Below, piece by piece: positions 54,857-63,573 of a stretch of 64,000 nucleotides of DNA. The notes under the pieces are model-generated. The model searched no databases. It was given only the letters and a program-made list of their open reading frames with translations, and had not been told where the DNA came from. Position 1 is the stretch's first letter. Each line of letters opens with the position of its first letter. Origin of the DNA: Pelagerythrobacter marinus (GTDB lineage: Bacteria; Pseudomonadota; Alphaproteobacteria; Sphingomonadales; Sphingomonadaceae); NCBI RefSeq assembly GCF_009827515.1, contig NZ_WTYO01000004.1:268888-332887 (forward strand), written 5' to 3'. The position numbers and the translations under genes are program-made.

Positions 54857-54870
54857 TGCAACCGGTTACA
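54857..54870. promoter_or_regulatory. LacI-family operator between GH97 and MFS genes
   Basis: TGCAACCGGTTACA is nearly identical to the sites at 46367 and 35364, with one deviation (C at the third base). It lies 93 bases from the GH97 start and 53 from the MFS start, suitable for control of both. Confidence 0.65.
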
Positions 54871-54922
54871 TGATCGGTTAAGCCGCCGCAAAACCGCTTG
54901 GACCCTGGGGAGTGAGAGAGAC

Positions 54923-56215
54923 ATGGCCGTGGTACCCGAAACCGCATCGAGCACCGATCCGAACCCGGTGGAAGACAACGCGCCGCCGGTGGATGCGCCG
55001 GGCCTGCAGTACTTCGTCTTCGGCCTGTTCTTCATCTTCGGCGGGATCACCAGCCTCAACGACGTGATCATCCCCAAGCTGAAGGAGCTGTTCACGCTCA
55101 ACTACACCCAGGCCATGCTGGTCCAGTTCTGCTTCTTCACCGCCTACCTGCTGGTCGGCATTCCCGGGGCCAAGCTGGTCAAGCGGATCGGCTACATGCG
55201 CGGGGCCGTCGCGGGCCTGCTGACGATGATGGTCGGCTGCCTGCTGTTCATTCCGGCCAGCCAGACCGCGACATACGCGCTGTTCCTGTTCGCGCTGTTC
55301 ATCCTGGCGAGCGGGGTGGTGATCGTCCAGGTCGTGGCCAATCCGCTGATCAGCCTGCTCGGCCCGCCGCGCACCGCGCACAGCCGGCTGACTTTCGCCC
55401 AGGCCTTCAACTCGCTGGGCACGACCGTCTTCCCGATCGTCGGCTCGATCGTGATCCTCGGCAGCCTGGCCAATGTCACGGCGGACGAGCTTTCGGGCGC
55501 CGAACTGCTCGCCTATCGCCAGGCGGAAAGCGAGGCGATCTGGCAGGGTTACCTCGGCGTCGCCGCGCTGATCGCGCTGGTCGCGCTCGCCGTGTGGCTG
55601 TTCCGCAACCGGCTGAAGGGGGAAGAACACGCCCCGTCCTCGGGCCTCGGCGGGTTCGACCTGCTCAAGCGGCCGCGCTTCGGATATGGCGCGCTGTCGA
55701 TCTTCCTCTACGTCGGCGCCGAAGTCGCGATCGGGTCGATCGTCATCAACTATCTCGCGCAGGAACGCGTGCTCGGCCAGCCGGAAAGCGCGATCGGCTG
55801 GATGGTCGGCATCTACTGGTTCGGCGCGATGGTCGGCCGCTTCATCGGCTCGGCCGCGCTGCGCGTGTTCAGCCCGGGCAAGATCCTCGCCTTCAACGCC
55901 ACCGGCGCGATCCTGCTGATCCTGGTCTCGGCCAATACCGACGGCGCGCTCGCCGGCTACAGCCTGCTCGCCGTCGGCCTGATGAACTCGATCATGTTCC
56001 CGACGATCTTCTCGCTCGCCTGCGAGAAGCTGGGCCCGCGCGCGGCCGACGGGTCGGGGATCATCAACGTCGCGATCTTCGGCGGCGCGGTCGTGCCGGT
56101 GGCCTTCGGCGCGCTGGCCGACCTGACCGGCAGCCTCGCCATGGCCCTGGCCCTGCCGGCCGCGTGCTACGCGATCATCGCCGGCTTCGGCATTTTCGCC
56201 CGCCGCCCGGCCTAG
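54923..56215 (+). CDS. FucP-type sugar MFS transporter
   Basis: A 430-residue inner-membrane sugar:proton symporter of the FucP/glucose-galactose group. YFVFGLFFIFGGITSLNDVIIPKLKELF is the group's TM1 region (Asn and Asp conserved). GIPGAKLVKRIGYMRG follows TM2, and ASGVVIVQVVANPLISLLGPP and RLTFAQAFNSLGTTVFP are also typical. It would take up the monosaccharides released by GH97. The ATG follows GGGGAGTGAGAG. Confidence 0.92.
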   Translation: MAVVPETASSTDPNPVEDNAPPVDAPGLQYFVFGLFFIFGGITSLNDVIIPKLKELFTLNYTQAMLVQFCFFTAYLLVGIPGAKLVKRIGYMRGAVAGLLTMMVGCLLFIPASQTATYALFLFALFILASGVVIVQVVANPLISLLGPPRTAHSRLTFAQAFNSLGTTVFPIVGSIVILGSLANVTADELSGAELLAYRQAESEAIWQGYLGVAALIALVALAVWLFRNRLKGEEHAPSSGLGGFDLLKRPRFGYGALSIFLYVGAEVAIGSIVINYLAQERVLGQPESAIGWMVGIYWFGAMVGRFIGSAALRVFSPGKILAFNATGAILLILVSANTDGALAGYSLLAVGLMNSIMFPTIFSLACEKLGPRAADGSGIINVAIFGGAVVPVAFGALADLTGSLAMALALPAACYAIIAGFGIFARRPA

Positions 56216-56303
56216 CGCCCGCCCGGCTCGTGCGCCCCCGCCCTCGGCTTTGACCGGGGGCGGCGAAGGCGGTACCCCCCCGGCTTGCGAAGGGGGATTG
56301 TTC

Positions 56304-57047
56304 TTGCTGACCGACCTGTTCCTGAAAGGCCGCCTGCGGCACGACCTCGACGATGCCGAGAAGCGGGCGCTGGACGAGGCGGTTTCCGGCACGATCGAGG
56401 TGCCGGCGCGCACGCGGATCGTCGCGCGCGGCGACCGGCTGGATCGCAGTTACTATGTCGTCGAAGGCGCGGTGCTGCGCCATCTCGACGACCGGCGCGG
56501 CGAACGGCAGCTGGTCGGGGTCAACATCGCGGGCGATTTCGTGGACCTGCACGGTTATCCGATGAAGCGGCTCGACCACAGCATCTCGACGCTGACCGCG
56601 ACGACGCTGGCGACCGTGCCGCACGCGGCGATCACCGCGCTGGTGGCCGCCCATCCGCACCTGGCGCGCGCGCTGTGGTTTTCCACCCTGCTCGACGCGG
56701 CGATGCACCGCGAATGGATCTTCCGCCTCGGGCGGCTCAATGCCGAAGGGCGGATCGCGCACCTGATCTGCGAGCTGCTCGACCGGTTGCGCTTCGTGGA
56801 CCTGTTCGACGGCCGGGTGCTGACGGTGCCCCTGCTCCAGCGCGACTATGCCGAGGCATGCGGCATCACCCCGGTCCACGCCAATCGCAGTTTCCGCATC
56901 CTCAAGGACCGCGGGCTCCTCTCCCCGCTGGGCGACGGCCAGCTCGACATCCACGACGAGGCGGGCCTGCGCGAAGTGGCGCAGTTCGACGCGTCCTATC
57001 TCTACGGCGAAGGGGACCTTGCCCCGGGCGCGCTCGACGACGCGTGA
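56304..57047 (+). CDS. Crp/Fnr-family transcriptional regulator
   Basis: A 247-residue regulator with a cNMP-binding-fold sensor (about 1-120, with RIVARGDRLDRSYYVVEGAVLRHL and GDFVDLHGY) and a C-terminal winged helix (DYAEACGITPVHANRSFRILKDRGLL). The FNR Fe-S cysteines are absent. The ligand is unknown. Start assigned to TTG at 56304, seven bases after AGGGGG; no suitable ATG was found. It lies between the sugar locus and the YqcI/DUF1989 genes, and could regulate either. Confidence 0.87.
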   Translation: MLTDLFLKGRLRHDLDDAEKRALDEAVSGTIEVPARTRIVARGDRLDRSYYVVEGAVLRHLDDRRGERQLVGVNIAGDFVDLHGYPMKRLDHSISTLTATTLATVPHAAITALVAAHPHLARALWFSTLLDAAMHREWIFRLGRLNAEGRIAHLICELLDRLRFVDLFDGRVLTVPLLQRDYAEACGITPVHANRSFRILKDRGLLSPLGDGQLDIHDEAGLREVAQFDASYLYGEGDLAPGALDDA

Positions 57048-57361
57048 TGCGGACCGGGCCGCTCGGTCCCGTTCCCGCCAGTCCCATCCCGCCCGGCCCC
57101 ATCCCGTCCGGCCCCGTTGGCCGCTGCCGGGTCCGTCCCGCGCCCCATCGTCCAGTTGCGGGCCAGGCGCACTTTCGGGTTCGGCGCGCACCAGATCTCC
57201 CCCGACTCGTCGAGCGCGGTGACCCAGATCAGGTCGTGTTCCGGGCCGTAATCGATCACCGCGAAGGCCAGGCCCGGCCCGCGTTCGATCACGTGGACGG
57301 GCAGCGGGGTCTGCAACTGGACGAACACGCGCCCTATCTCCGCGCGCCGCGGGCGGGGCAA
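57002..57361 (-). CDS. Small uncharacterised protein downstream of DUF1989
   Basis: The first 75 residues look like a genuine compact beta-rich domain: RRAEIGRVFVQLQTPLPVHV, LAFAVIDYGPEHDLIWVTAL, then EIWCAPNPKVRLARNWTMGR. The last 40 residues are Gly/Arg/Asp repeats that come from short tandem DNA repeats and read through into the 3' end of the Crp/Fnr gene, so the true C-terminus may be eroded. TTG at 57361 is the likely start, ten bases after the DUF1989 stop; a TTG-free longer frame overlaps DUF1989. Function unknown; probably in the same operon as DUF1989 and YqcI. Confidence 0.6.
   Translation of the reverse strand: MPRPRRAEIGRVFVQLQTPLPVHVIERGPGLAFAVIDYGPEHDLIWVTALDESGEIWCAPNPKVRLARNWTMGRGTDPAAANGAGRDGAGRDGTGGNGTERPGPHHASSSAPGARSPSP
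57083..57112. repeat. 15-base tandem repeat, two copies
   Basis: CCCATCCCGCCCGGC at 57083-57097 and the same with one C-to-T change at 57098-57112. It encodes the repetitive tail of the minus-strand small protein. Confidence 0.75.
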
Positions 57362-57371
57362 TACCGGCCGA

Positions 57372-57974
57372 TCACCGCGCCAGCCCCGAAGGCTTCTCGA
57401 TCCGGTAGTCGATCGGCTTGAACGTCCCCCCGTTGGAGGCATAGGCCGAACAGGCGGTCAGCCCGATCACCAGCGGCATCAGCGCGCGCAGCCGGATGCG
57501 ATCGCCCCGCTCGGTCGTCGGCGGCAGGACGGCGATGCGCCCGCTTTCGGGCTCCACCGGCACGTTCATGAACACGTTGAACGCGGTCGGGATCGCCTCT
57601 TCGTCGATCCCGTAAGGGGCCAGCGCCTCGGCCAGGTTGCCGAAGCACCCGCGATGTTCGGGCTTGTCGGGATAGAAATGCCGGAAGGTATCGACCGAAC
57701 AGGGGGTGAGGAGGAAATCGTGCCGCCCGGCGGTGTCCTCGACGATCTCCAGCATCCTGCGCGACCGGTTGGACCACAGGACATTGCCGGTCGTCAGGCT
57801 GATCGTTTCCTCGTAATCGAAAGTGCGACCGTTCGAGATCGCCTCGCGCACGTCGTCGCGGGCATAGGCGAGCAGGTCGCTGACCTGGCCGCCATCGGGG
57901 TCGATAACGACCAGTTCGTCCCCCTGGTCGAGGACGAAGGCCGTGCCGCTGCGGGGTGCGATACGCTCCGTCAT
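57372..57974 (-). CDS. DUF1989 family protein (urea carboxylase-associated)
   Basis: A 200-residue DUF1989 protein. Features are DPDGGQVSDLLAYARDD, SNRSRRMLEI, DFLLTPCSVDTFRHFY with Cys92, HRGCFGNL with Cys110, FNVFMNVP, and a C-terminal GLTACSAYASNG with Cys175. Characterised DUF1989 proteins form the carboxyguanidine deiminase that works with guanidine carboxylase, so the family acts on guanidine-type C-N bonds. Here there is one DUF1989 gene, no carboxylase and no allophanate hydrolase. Its ATG overlaps the YqcI stop (ATGA), which implies a joint task with that enzyme. Confidence 0.87.
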   Translation of the reverse strand: MTERIAPRSGTAFVLDQGDELVVIDPDGGQVSDLLAYARDDVREAISNGRTFDYEETISLTTGNVLWSNRSRRMLEIVEDTAGRHDFLLTPCSVDTFRHFYPDKPEHRGCFGNLAEALAPYGIDEEAIPTAFNVFMNVPVEPESGRIAVLPPTTERGDRIRLRALMPLVIGLTACSAYASNGGTFKPIDYRIEKPSGLAR

Positions 57975-58675
57975 GCCGAGCGCGGATCGCGGAACGGGCA
58001 CTGCCAGTCCTCGTCCACCTGGCGGCCCGAATACTGGCGCGCCTCGCTGCCTTCGCCGTGCCGCGCGAGCATCGGGTTGATCGACCCGGCCAGTTCCTCG
58101 TCGCGGGCGAGGATCCGCTCGCGCATCCGTTCATAGCGGTTGGCGGCACGCAACTGCTCGAACTGGTCGTGGAGGTTGAACACCAGCGTCGGGTGCGGGG
58201 TACGGCGCGCGGGCCGCGAGGCATTGGGATGCATCCCGACCACGAAATAGGCCTGCTTGCCGAACGAGAGCGAGAAGTGCGGATCGTCGGGATCGCTGCT
58301 GACGCTGTCGTCGTAAGGGTGCCCGATCCAGCCGTCCTTGTCGGAAAGCGACTGGAGCCGTTCCCACATCGCCCGCTCGAACGCCCGTTCGCTGAGGTCG
58401 CCGGGTTCGGAAAAGACGACCGCGAAACTGCGCAGCCCCTGCGGATCGCGGCTGTAGTCGGCGCTCCATTCCAGCAGCTTGCGGTGAATGCGCAAGTCAT
58501 CCCAGGCGCTGACGAGCGACCAGGCCGGCTCGATTTGCAAGGTGCCCTTGGCCAGCGCCGACTTCGCGCCGACGCAGGGGAAGTCCGATGCCGCGACATG
58601 TTCGCGGAGCGAATCTTCGAGGCGCGCGGCGTCCAGCGGGATGAGGGGTCGATCGAAATCGAGGGTCAGGGACAT
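57971..58675 (-). CDS. YqcI/YcgG family heme-dependent N-hydroxylase homologue (GntA-like)
   Basis: A 234-residue protein with [10 protein letters not shown] (32-41), [44 protein letters not shown] and [18 protein letters not shown], the full pattern of the YqcI/YcgG family. Characterised members are heme enzymes that N-hydroxylate guanidino groups, such as GntA of guanitoxin synthesis and DcsA, which makes N-omega-hydroxyarginine for cycloserine. No other gene of those two pathways is visible. Coupled to DUF1989 downstream. A guanidino substrate is inferred. Confidence 0.88.
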   Translation of the reverse strand: MSLTLDFDRPLIPLDAARLEDSLREHVAASDFPCVGAKSALAKGTLQIEPAWSLVSAWDDLRIHRKLLEWSADYSRDPQGLRSFAVVFSEPGDLSERAFERAMWERLQSLSDKDGWIGHPYDDSVSSDPDDPHFSLSFGKQAYFVVGMHPNASRPARRTPHPTLVFNLHDQFEQLRAANRYERMRERILARDEELAGSINPMLARHGEGSEARQYSGRQVDEDWQCPFRDPRSA

Positions 58676-58724
58676 GCCCCAACTACTCGCAAGACGCGCG
58701 CCGGGTTCCGCCGGCCGACTTTTA

Positions 58725-58895
58725 TCAGTCGCGCGAACCCCTGCCGCGCGCGCGCATTCCCAGCCAGCGGCCCATGGCGAGGCCGGCCAGGCCCAGGCCG
58801 AAGAGCGACAGGCCGGAAGGTTCGGGCAGCGCGACGGCCTCCGCCGCGGCGGCCGGCGCGGTAAGGAACAGCAGGAAGGCGGCGGGAAGGCGCAT
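58725..58895 (-). CDS. 56-aa PEP-CTERM sorting-signal protein
   Basis: Consists of a signal peptide ([20 protein letters not shown]), the motif ALPEPSG (Pro-Glu-Pro at 24-26), one hydrophobic helix ([18 protein letters not shown]) and a basic end (RARGRGSRD). That is exactly a PEP-CTERM exosortase signal with no passenger domain. An AGGA-like site lies just before the ATG. Function unknown; it may be a remnant, a decoy substrate or a small exported peptide. It lies between hisF and the YqcI gene on the same strand. Confidence 0.6.
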   Translation of the reverse strand: MRLPAAFLLFLTAPAAAAEAVALPEPSGLSLFGLGLAGLAMGRWLGMRARGRGSRD

Positions 58896-58958
58896 CGATC
58901 CTGCCCCTTGCCCGCCCCGCACCGGCTGGCAAGCGCGCGATCGGCCGCGTCCCGAAGT

Positions 58959-58988
58959 GGAACTGGCCGGTTCGGAACTGGCCGGTTC
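58959..58988. repeat. 15-base perfect tandem repeat, two copies
   Basis: GGAACTGGCCGGTTC is repeated without change at 58959-58973 and 58974-58988, in the spacer after hisF. Each unit is itself close to palindromic (GAAC...GTTC), so it could also form a hairpin. Confidence 0.8.
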
Positions 58989-58999
58989 GGGGCTGGCCC

Positions 59000-59803
59000 C
59001 TACCGCGGCCGGCGCCAGCCTTCGCCCGACTGCCCGCGGGCGGGAATCCCGGCGGCGCGCAAGGCGGCCTGGGCTTCCGCGATCGAGTGCGTGCCGAAAT
59101 GGAAGATAGAGGCCGCCAGGACCGCGCTGGCATGGCCCTGCCTCACCCCTTCGACCAGGTGGTCGAGCGTGCCGACCCCGCCGCTGGCGACGACCGGCAC
59201 GCTGACCGAATCGGCGATCGCGCGGGTCAGCGCGAGGTCGTATCCGGCCTGCGTCCCGTCGCCGTCCATCGAGGTGACGAGCAGCTCGCCCGCGCCCAGT
59301 TCGGCCAGGCGGCGGGCATGGGCGACGGCATCGATCCCGGTCGCCCGGCGGCCGCCGTGGGTGAAGACTTCCCAGCCGGATTCGGTCGCCCCCTCGCCCA
59401 CGCGGCGCGCATCGACCGAGGCGACGCAGCACTGGCTGCCGAACCGCGCGGCGATTTCCCCGACCAGCTCGGGCCGGGCGACCGCGGCCGAGTTGACCGC
59501 GACCTTGTCCGCGCCCGCGAGCAGGAGCGCGCGGGCATCCTCCACCGTGCGGACCCCGCCGCCGACGGTGAAGGGCATGAAGCACACCTGCGCCGTGCGG
59601 CGCACGATGTCGAGCAGGGTCCCGCGCCCTTCGTGGCTGGCGGAGATGTCGAGGAAGCACAGCTCGTCCGCGCCCGCCGCGTCGTAGGCCTGGGCCTGCT
59701 CGACCGGGTCGCCCGCATCCTTCAGGTCGACGAAGTTCACGCCCTTGACCACGCGGCCGTCGGCCACGTCGAGGCAGGGGATCACGCGCACGCGAACGGT
59801 CAT
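59000..59803 (-). CDS. hisF: Imidazole glycerol phosphate synthase, cyclase subunit HisF
   Basis: Makes imidazole glycerol phosphate and AICAR from PRFAR with ammonia from HisH. The 267-residue barrel begins [19 protein letters not shown] with catalytic Asp in [15 protein letters not shown] supplies the second catalytic Asp and [11 protein letters not shown] a phosphate site. The tail after AALRAAGIP is slightly extended. The start overlaps the hisA stop (ATGA). hisE, which often follows hisF in alphaproteobacteria, is not next. Confidence 0.97.
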   Translation of the reverse strand: MTVRVRVIPCLDVADGRVVKGVNFVDLKDAGDPVEQAQAYDAAGADELCFLDISASHEGRGTLLDIVRRTAQVCFMPFTVGGGVRTVEDARALLLAGADKVAVNSAAVARPELVGEIAARFGSQCCVASVDARRVGEGATESGWEVFTHGGRRATGIDAVAHARRLAELGAGELLVTSMDGDGTQAGYDLALTRAIADSVSVPVVASGGVGTLDHLVEGVRQGHASAVLAASIFHFGTHSIAEAQAALRAAGIPARGQSGEGWRRPR

Positions 59804-60528
59804 GCGCGGTTCGCCATCGCGATCGCGGCGGCGAGGTCCAGCCGCCCGTCGTAAAGCGCGCGGCCGGTGATCACGCCCTCGATCCCCTCGTGCGCGTGGA
59901 GCGCGAGGAGGTGGATATCGTCGAGCCCCTTGACCCCGCCGCTGGCGATCACCGGGATATCGACCCGGCGCGCCAGATCGACCGTGGCATCGATGTTGCA
60001 GCCTTTCAGCAGCCCGTCGCGCCCGATGTCGGTGAACAGCAGGCTCGCGACCCCGGCATCCTCGAACCGGCGGGCGAGATCGACCATCGGCACGTCCGAC
60101 ACCGCGGCCCAGCCCTCGGTCGCGACCATGCCGTCGCGCGCGTCGACCGCGACCACGATCCCGCCGGGAAATTCGGCCGCCATGTCCTTCACGAACTGCG
60201 GGTCTTTCAGCGCGGCCGTGCCCATGACGATGCGCGCCACGCCGAGATCGAACCAGCCCGCGACCGCCTCGCGCGTGCGGATGCCGCCGCCGAGCTGGAC
60301 GTAGCCGGGAAAGGCGGCGACGATCGCTTCCACCGCCTCGCGGTTTTCGGCCCGGCCGGCGAACGACCCGTCGAGGTCGACGACGTGGAGATGCTGCGCC
60401 CCCGCCTCGGCGAACAGCATGGCCTGCGCGGCCGGATCGTCGCCGTAGACGGTGGCGCGGTCCATGTCGCCTTCGGCCAGGCGCACGACCTGGCCGGCCT
60501 TGAGGTCGATTGCGGGAAATACGATCAC
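59800..60528 (-). CDS. hisA: ProFAR isomerase HisA
   Basis: Amadori-type isomerase (ProFAR to PRFAR) of histidine synthesis. A 242-residue barrel with [14 protein letters not shown] (catalytic Asp), [21 protein letters not shown] (second catalytic Asp) and [11 protein letters not shown]. The start was set at GTG 60528 because it makes a GTGA overlap with the hisH stop and puts the conserved IVFPAIDL at the N-terminus; GTG 60537 is three codons longer. Confidence 0.96.
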   Translation of the reverse strand: MIVFPAIDLKAGQVVRLAEGDMDRATVYGDDPAAQAMLFAEAGAQHLHVVDLDGSFAGRAENREAVEAIVAAFPGYVQLGGGIRTREAVAGWFDLGVARIVMGTAALKDPQFVKDMAAEFPGGIVVAVDARDGMVATEGWAAVSDVPMVDLARRFEDAGVASLLFTDIGRDGLLKGCNIDATVDLARRVDIPVIASGGVKGLDDIHLLALHAHEGIEGVITGRALYDGRLDLAAAIAMANRA

Positions 60529-61145
60529 GGGCGCCACTCCAGGAAACGGGTCAGCAGGGCCAGCCCGTAGGCCTGGCTCTTTTCGGGATGGAACTGCACG
60601 CCCAGCAGGTTGTCGCGCGCGACCGCGGCGACGATCCCGCCGCCGTGGTCGGTCATCGCGGCAATCGCTTGCGGATCGTCGGCGGCGAAGTGATAGGAAT
60701 GGAGGAAATAGGCCTCGCCCGCCTCGATCGCCGGGCCTGCATGGGCCGTGGGGGCGACGTCGTTCCAGCCCATGTGCGGGACCTTGATCGCCGGGTCGGT
60801 CTGCTCGATCGCGCGCACTTCGCCCGCGATCCAGCCCAGCCCCGCGGTCGTGCCGTGTTCCAGCCCGCGATCGGCCAGCAGCTGCATCCCGACGCAGACC
60901 CCCAGGAACGGCACGCCGCCCGCCCGGACGCGCTCTTCCAGCGCGTCGACCAGGCCGGGGATCGCGCGCAGCCCGCCGGCGCAGGCGGCGAACGAGCCGA
61001 CGCCGGGCAGGACCACCCGGTCCGCTGCACGCACCGCGTCCGGCTCCGCCGTCACCCGGACCCGCGCGCCGACGGTGCGCAGCGCGTTTTCGACCGAGTG
61101 CAGGTTGCCGGCGCCGTAATCGATCAGCGCGACCGATTCAGCCAC
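60525..61145 (-). CDS. hisH: Imidazole glycerol phosphate synthase, glutaminase subunit HisH
   Basis: Class-I glutamine amidotransferase (206 residues) supplying ammonia to HisF. It begins at GTG 61145 with [17 protein letters not shown]. The nucleophile Cys is in [11 protein letters not shown], and the His/Glu pair in [10 protein letters not shown]. It overlaps the hisB 3' end by eight bases. The longer upstream frame is read-through of hisB in another frame. Confidence 0.96.
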   Translation of the reverse strand: MAESVALIDYGAGNLHSVENALRTVGARVRVTAEPDAVRAADRVVLPGVGSFAACAGGLRAIPGLVDALEERVRAGGVPFLGVCVGMQLLADRGLEHGTTAGLGWIAGEVRAIEQTDPAIKVPHMGWNDVAPTAHAGPAIEAGEAYFLHSYHFAADDPQAIAAMTDHGGGIVAAVARDNLLGVQFHPEKSQAYGLALLTRFLEWRP

Positions 61146-61731
61146 CGAGAATGCCCTTGGTGCTGGGGACCGCCCCGCCCTTGCGCGGATCGACCTCGAC
61201 CGCGGCGCGCATGGCCCGGGCGAAGCCCTTGTAGATCGCCTCGCAGATATGGTGGTTGTTCTGGCCGTAGAGCAGCTCGACATGCAGGGTGATGCCCGCC
61301 GCCTGGGCGACCGACTGGAACCAGTGTTCGATCAGCTCGGTATCCCATTCGCCCAGCCGCTGCTGGGTGAAACCGGCCCGCCAGGCGAGGTAGGGCCGCC
61401 CGGAAATGTCGAGCGCGACCCGCGCCAGCGTCTCGTCCATCGGCGAATAGGCATGGCCGTATCGCGCGATCCCCGCCTTGTCGCCCAGCGCCTGGGCGAG
61501 CGCCTGGCCCAGCGCGATCGCGCTGTCCTCGGTCGTGTGGTGCTGGTCCACGTGCAGGTCGCCGGCGACCTTCATCGTCACGTCGATCAGCGAATGCTTG
61601 GCGAACTGTTCGACCATGTGATCGAGGAACCCGATCCCCGTGGACACCGCATAGGTGCCCGTCCCGTCGAGGTTCACCTCGATCTCGATGGCGGTTTCCG
61701 CCGTCTTCCGCTCGATCCTGCCAGTACGCAT
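61138..61731 (-). CDS. hisB: Imidazoleglycerol-phosphate dehydratase HisB
   Basis: Monofunctional IGP dehydratase of 197 residues. The metal-binding clusters are [33 protein letters not shown] and [32 protein letters not shown] (quoted in part as recognition points: [10 protein letters not shown]). There is no phosphatase domain. First gene of hisB-hisH-hisA-hisF; start at [10 protein letters not shown], 85 bases from the divergent sspB gene. Confidence 0.96.
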   Translation of the reverse strand: MRTGRIERKTAETAIEIEVNLDGTGTYAVSTGIGFLDHMVEQFAKHSLIDVTMKVAGDLHVDQHHTTEDSAIALGQALAQALGDKAGIARYGHAYSPMDETLARVALDISGRPYLAWRAGFTQQRLGEWDTELIEHWFQSVAQAAGITLHVELLYGQNNHHICEAIYKGFARAMRAAVEVDPRKGGAVPSTKGILGG

Positions 61732-61816
61732 GCCAGCGGCGCTATACGCAAGGCTGGGCACGGCGCAAGCATTGGCGCTTGACCGGCGGGCCGAGGGCCG
61801 CCACCAAGCGGGCAAG

Positions 61817-62320
61817 ATGACCGACGAAACACCCGACAGCCTGATCCCTTACGACGAGATCGTCCAGGAGGCGCTGCGTGCCGTGGTCGGCCGCGTGCTG
61901 GGCGAGATCCAGGCCGGCGGCGGCGAGCTGCCCGGCAACCACCATTTCTACATCACGTTCAAGACCCATGCGCCGGGCGTGACGATCCCGGCCCACTTGC
62001 GCGAACGGTTCCCCGACGAGATGACGATCGTCCTGCAGAACAAGTTCTGGGATCTCGCGGTGGACGAGGCCGGCTTTACCGTCGGGCTCAGCTTCAATCA
62101 GGTCCCGGCCAAGCTCGACATTCCCTTCTCCGCGATCACGGCCTTCGTCGATCCGGCGGTCGATTTCGGCCTCCAGTTCCAGGCCAGCGTGGCCGACATG
62201 GCGCCCGAGGCGCACGACGATGCCGAGAACGACGGCCCGGAACAGCGCGACGAGCCGGCCGTTACCGGTAGCGAGGACGGCTCCAACGTCGTCACGGTCG
62301 ATTTCGGCCGCAAGAAGTAA
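61817..62320 (+). CDS. sspB: SspB-type ClpXP adaptor
   Basis: A 167-residue adaptor that delivers ssrA-tagged and some regulatory proteins to ClpXP. The folded domain (about 5-125) contains [36 protein letters not shown] and [18 protein letters not shown], typical of the alphaproteobacterial SspB-alpha group. An acidic flexible linker follows and ends in [11 protein letters not shown], a likely ClpX-docking tail. Divergent from the his operon. Confidence 0.93.
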   Translation: MTDETPDSLIPYDEIVQEALRAVVGRVLGEIQAGGGELPGNHHFYITFKTHAPGVTIPAHLRERFPDEMTIVLQNKFWDLAVDEAGFTVGLSFNQVPAKLDIPFSAITAFVDPAVDFGLQFQASVADMAPEAHDDAENDGPEQRDEPAVTGSEDGSNVVTVDFGRKK

Positions 62321-62368
62321 GGCGACCGGGCCACCTTCCACCCGGCCGCGGTGAAAGGGCGCAAGGAC

Positions 62369-62815
62369 ATGGCAAGAACCAACGGATCTGGTACGAAAGG
62401 GTCGGGCGGGAAGCACGCGACCGACCGGCTGGGCGCGGCGATCGACGCGGCCGGCGACCGGATGAATCCCGGCAACCGCGAAGTGGCCGGCCCCAGCCCC
62501 AACCCCGCGACCAACCTCCTCATCCACGATGTCCTGCTGCGCAGCGGCGGCCGCCTCCTGCGGCTCGGGCTGGAGAAGGGCCTGCTCAGCAACCGTTACG
62601 GCGGATCGCAGGCCAAGCAGATGGTCGAAAACCGCACGATGGCGCAGACCCTGGCGACATTCGCGATCGCGCGGCTCGCGACCCGTTCGATTCCCGGGGC
62701 CATCGTCGTCGGCGGGGGCCTCGTCGCCAAGACCCTGCTCGATCGGCGCCAGTCGCGCCACGGCGCGCGGCGCAAGGGCGACCGGGCGCTGCGCGAACAG
62801 GCGAAAGAGGACTGA
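62369..62815 (+). CDS. Small uncharacterised protein with one hydrophobic segment
   Basis: A 148-residue basic protein, hydrophilic for the first 55 residues. It then has LLRLGLEKGLLSNRYGGSQAKQMVENRTMAQTLATFA (in part: SNRYGGSQAKQMV) and one weak membrane-like segment, IPGAIVVGGGLVAKTLL. The C-terminus is Arg/Lys-rich. No family recognised. ATG at 62369 has AAGG four bases upstream. It stands between sspB and gmk on the same strand, 48 bases after sspB. Confidence 0.65.
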   Translation: MARTNGSGTKGSGGKHATDRLGAAIDAAGDRMNPGNREVAGPSPNPATNLLIHDVLLRSGGRLLRLGLEKGLLSNRYGGSQAKQMVENRTMAQTLATFAIARLATRSIPGAIVVGGGLVAKTLLDRRQSRHGARRKGDRALREQAKED

Positions 62816-62865
62816 TCTCCCCCCGCGGGCTTGATTTCGCGCCATCGCTCGGCGCATGAGCGCGC

Positions 62866-63501
62866 ATGGCCGATCACGACACGCTCCACCGCCGCGGACT
62901 CATGTTCATCCTCTCCTCCCCCTCGGGCGCGGGGAAGACGACGATATCGCGCATGCTGCTGGAAGCCGACGACGAGATCCGCCTCTCGGTCTCCGCCACC
63001 ACGCGGCCGATGCGCCCGGGGGAGATCGACGGGGTCCATTACCACTTCGTGTCCGATGCCGCGTTCGATCGCATGATCGAGGAAGACGACTTCTACGAGT
63101 GGGCACATGTCTTCGATCACCGCTACGGCACGCCCAAGGGCCATATCCGCGCCGGGCTGAAGGAAGGGCAGGATTTCCTGTTCGACATCGACTGGCAGGG
63201 CACGCAGCAACTTTACCAGAAAGACCAGCAGGACGTCGTGCGCGTCTTCATCCTGCCGCCCAGCCTCGACGAGCTGCACCGCCGGCTCAAGGCCCGCGCG
63301 ACCGACAGCGACGAAGTGATCGACGGGCGGATGGAACGCGCCCGGGCGGAAATCAGCCACTGGGACGGCTATGACTACGTCGTGGTCAACGACGACGTGG
63401 ACCAGTGCTTTGCCAAGGTGCGCGAGATCCTCCACGCCGAGCGCATGAAACGCGCCCGCCAGACCGGGCTGATCGGCTTCGTCCGCGAACTGATGAACTA
63501 G
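62866..63501 (+). CDS. gmk: Guanylate kinase
   Basis: Phosphorylates GMP to GDP. The 211 residues include the P-loop SSPSGAGKTT (17-26), the GMP-binding VSATTRPMRPGEIDGVHYHFV, and EWAHVFDHRYGTPKG and FDIDWQGTQQL. All key residues are present. The C-terminal helix ends in GLIGFVRELMN. A short gap separates it from the upstream small protein. Confidence 0.97.
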   Translation: MADHDTLHRRGLMFILSSPSGAGKTTISRMLLEADDEIRLSVSATTRPMRPGEIDGVHYHFVSDAAFDRMIEEDDFYEWAHVFDHRYGTPKGHIRAGLKEGQDFLFDIDWQGTQQLYQKDQQDVVRVFILPPSLDELHRRLKARATDSDEVIDGRMERARAEISHWDGYDYVVVNDDVDQCFAKVREILHAERMKRARQTGLIGFVRELMN

Positions 63502-63544
63502 CGCGCGGAGCGCGGCGGCGACACCCGCCTCTGGCACATTTTCC

Positions 63545-63573
63545 TTGACATTTATAACCGTTTTGGTTATGTG
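63545..63573 (+). promoter_or_regulatory. Sigma-70-like promoter with embedded palindrome
   Basis: TTGACA at 63545-63550, a 17-base spacer, then TATGTG at 63568-63573 (a weak -10). The spacer holds ATAACC-GTTTT-GGTTAT (63554-63570), perfect 6-base arms in the position of a repressor site. It is the most A/T-rich stretch of the final kilobase. Confidence 0.55.
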
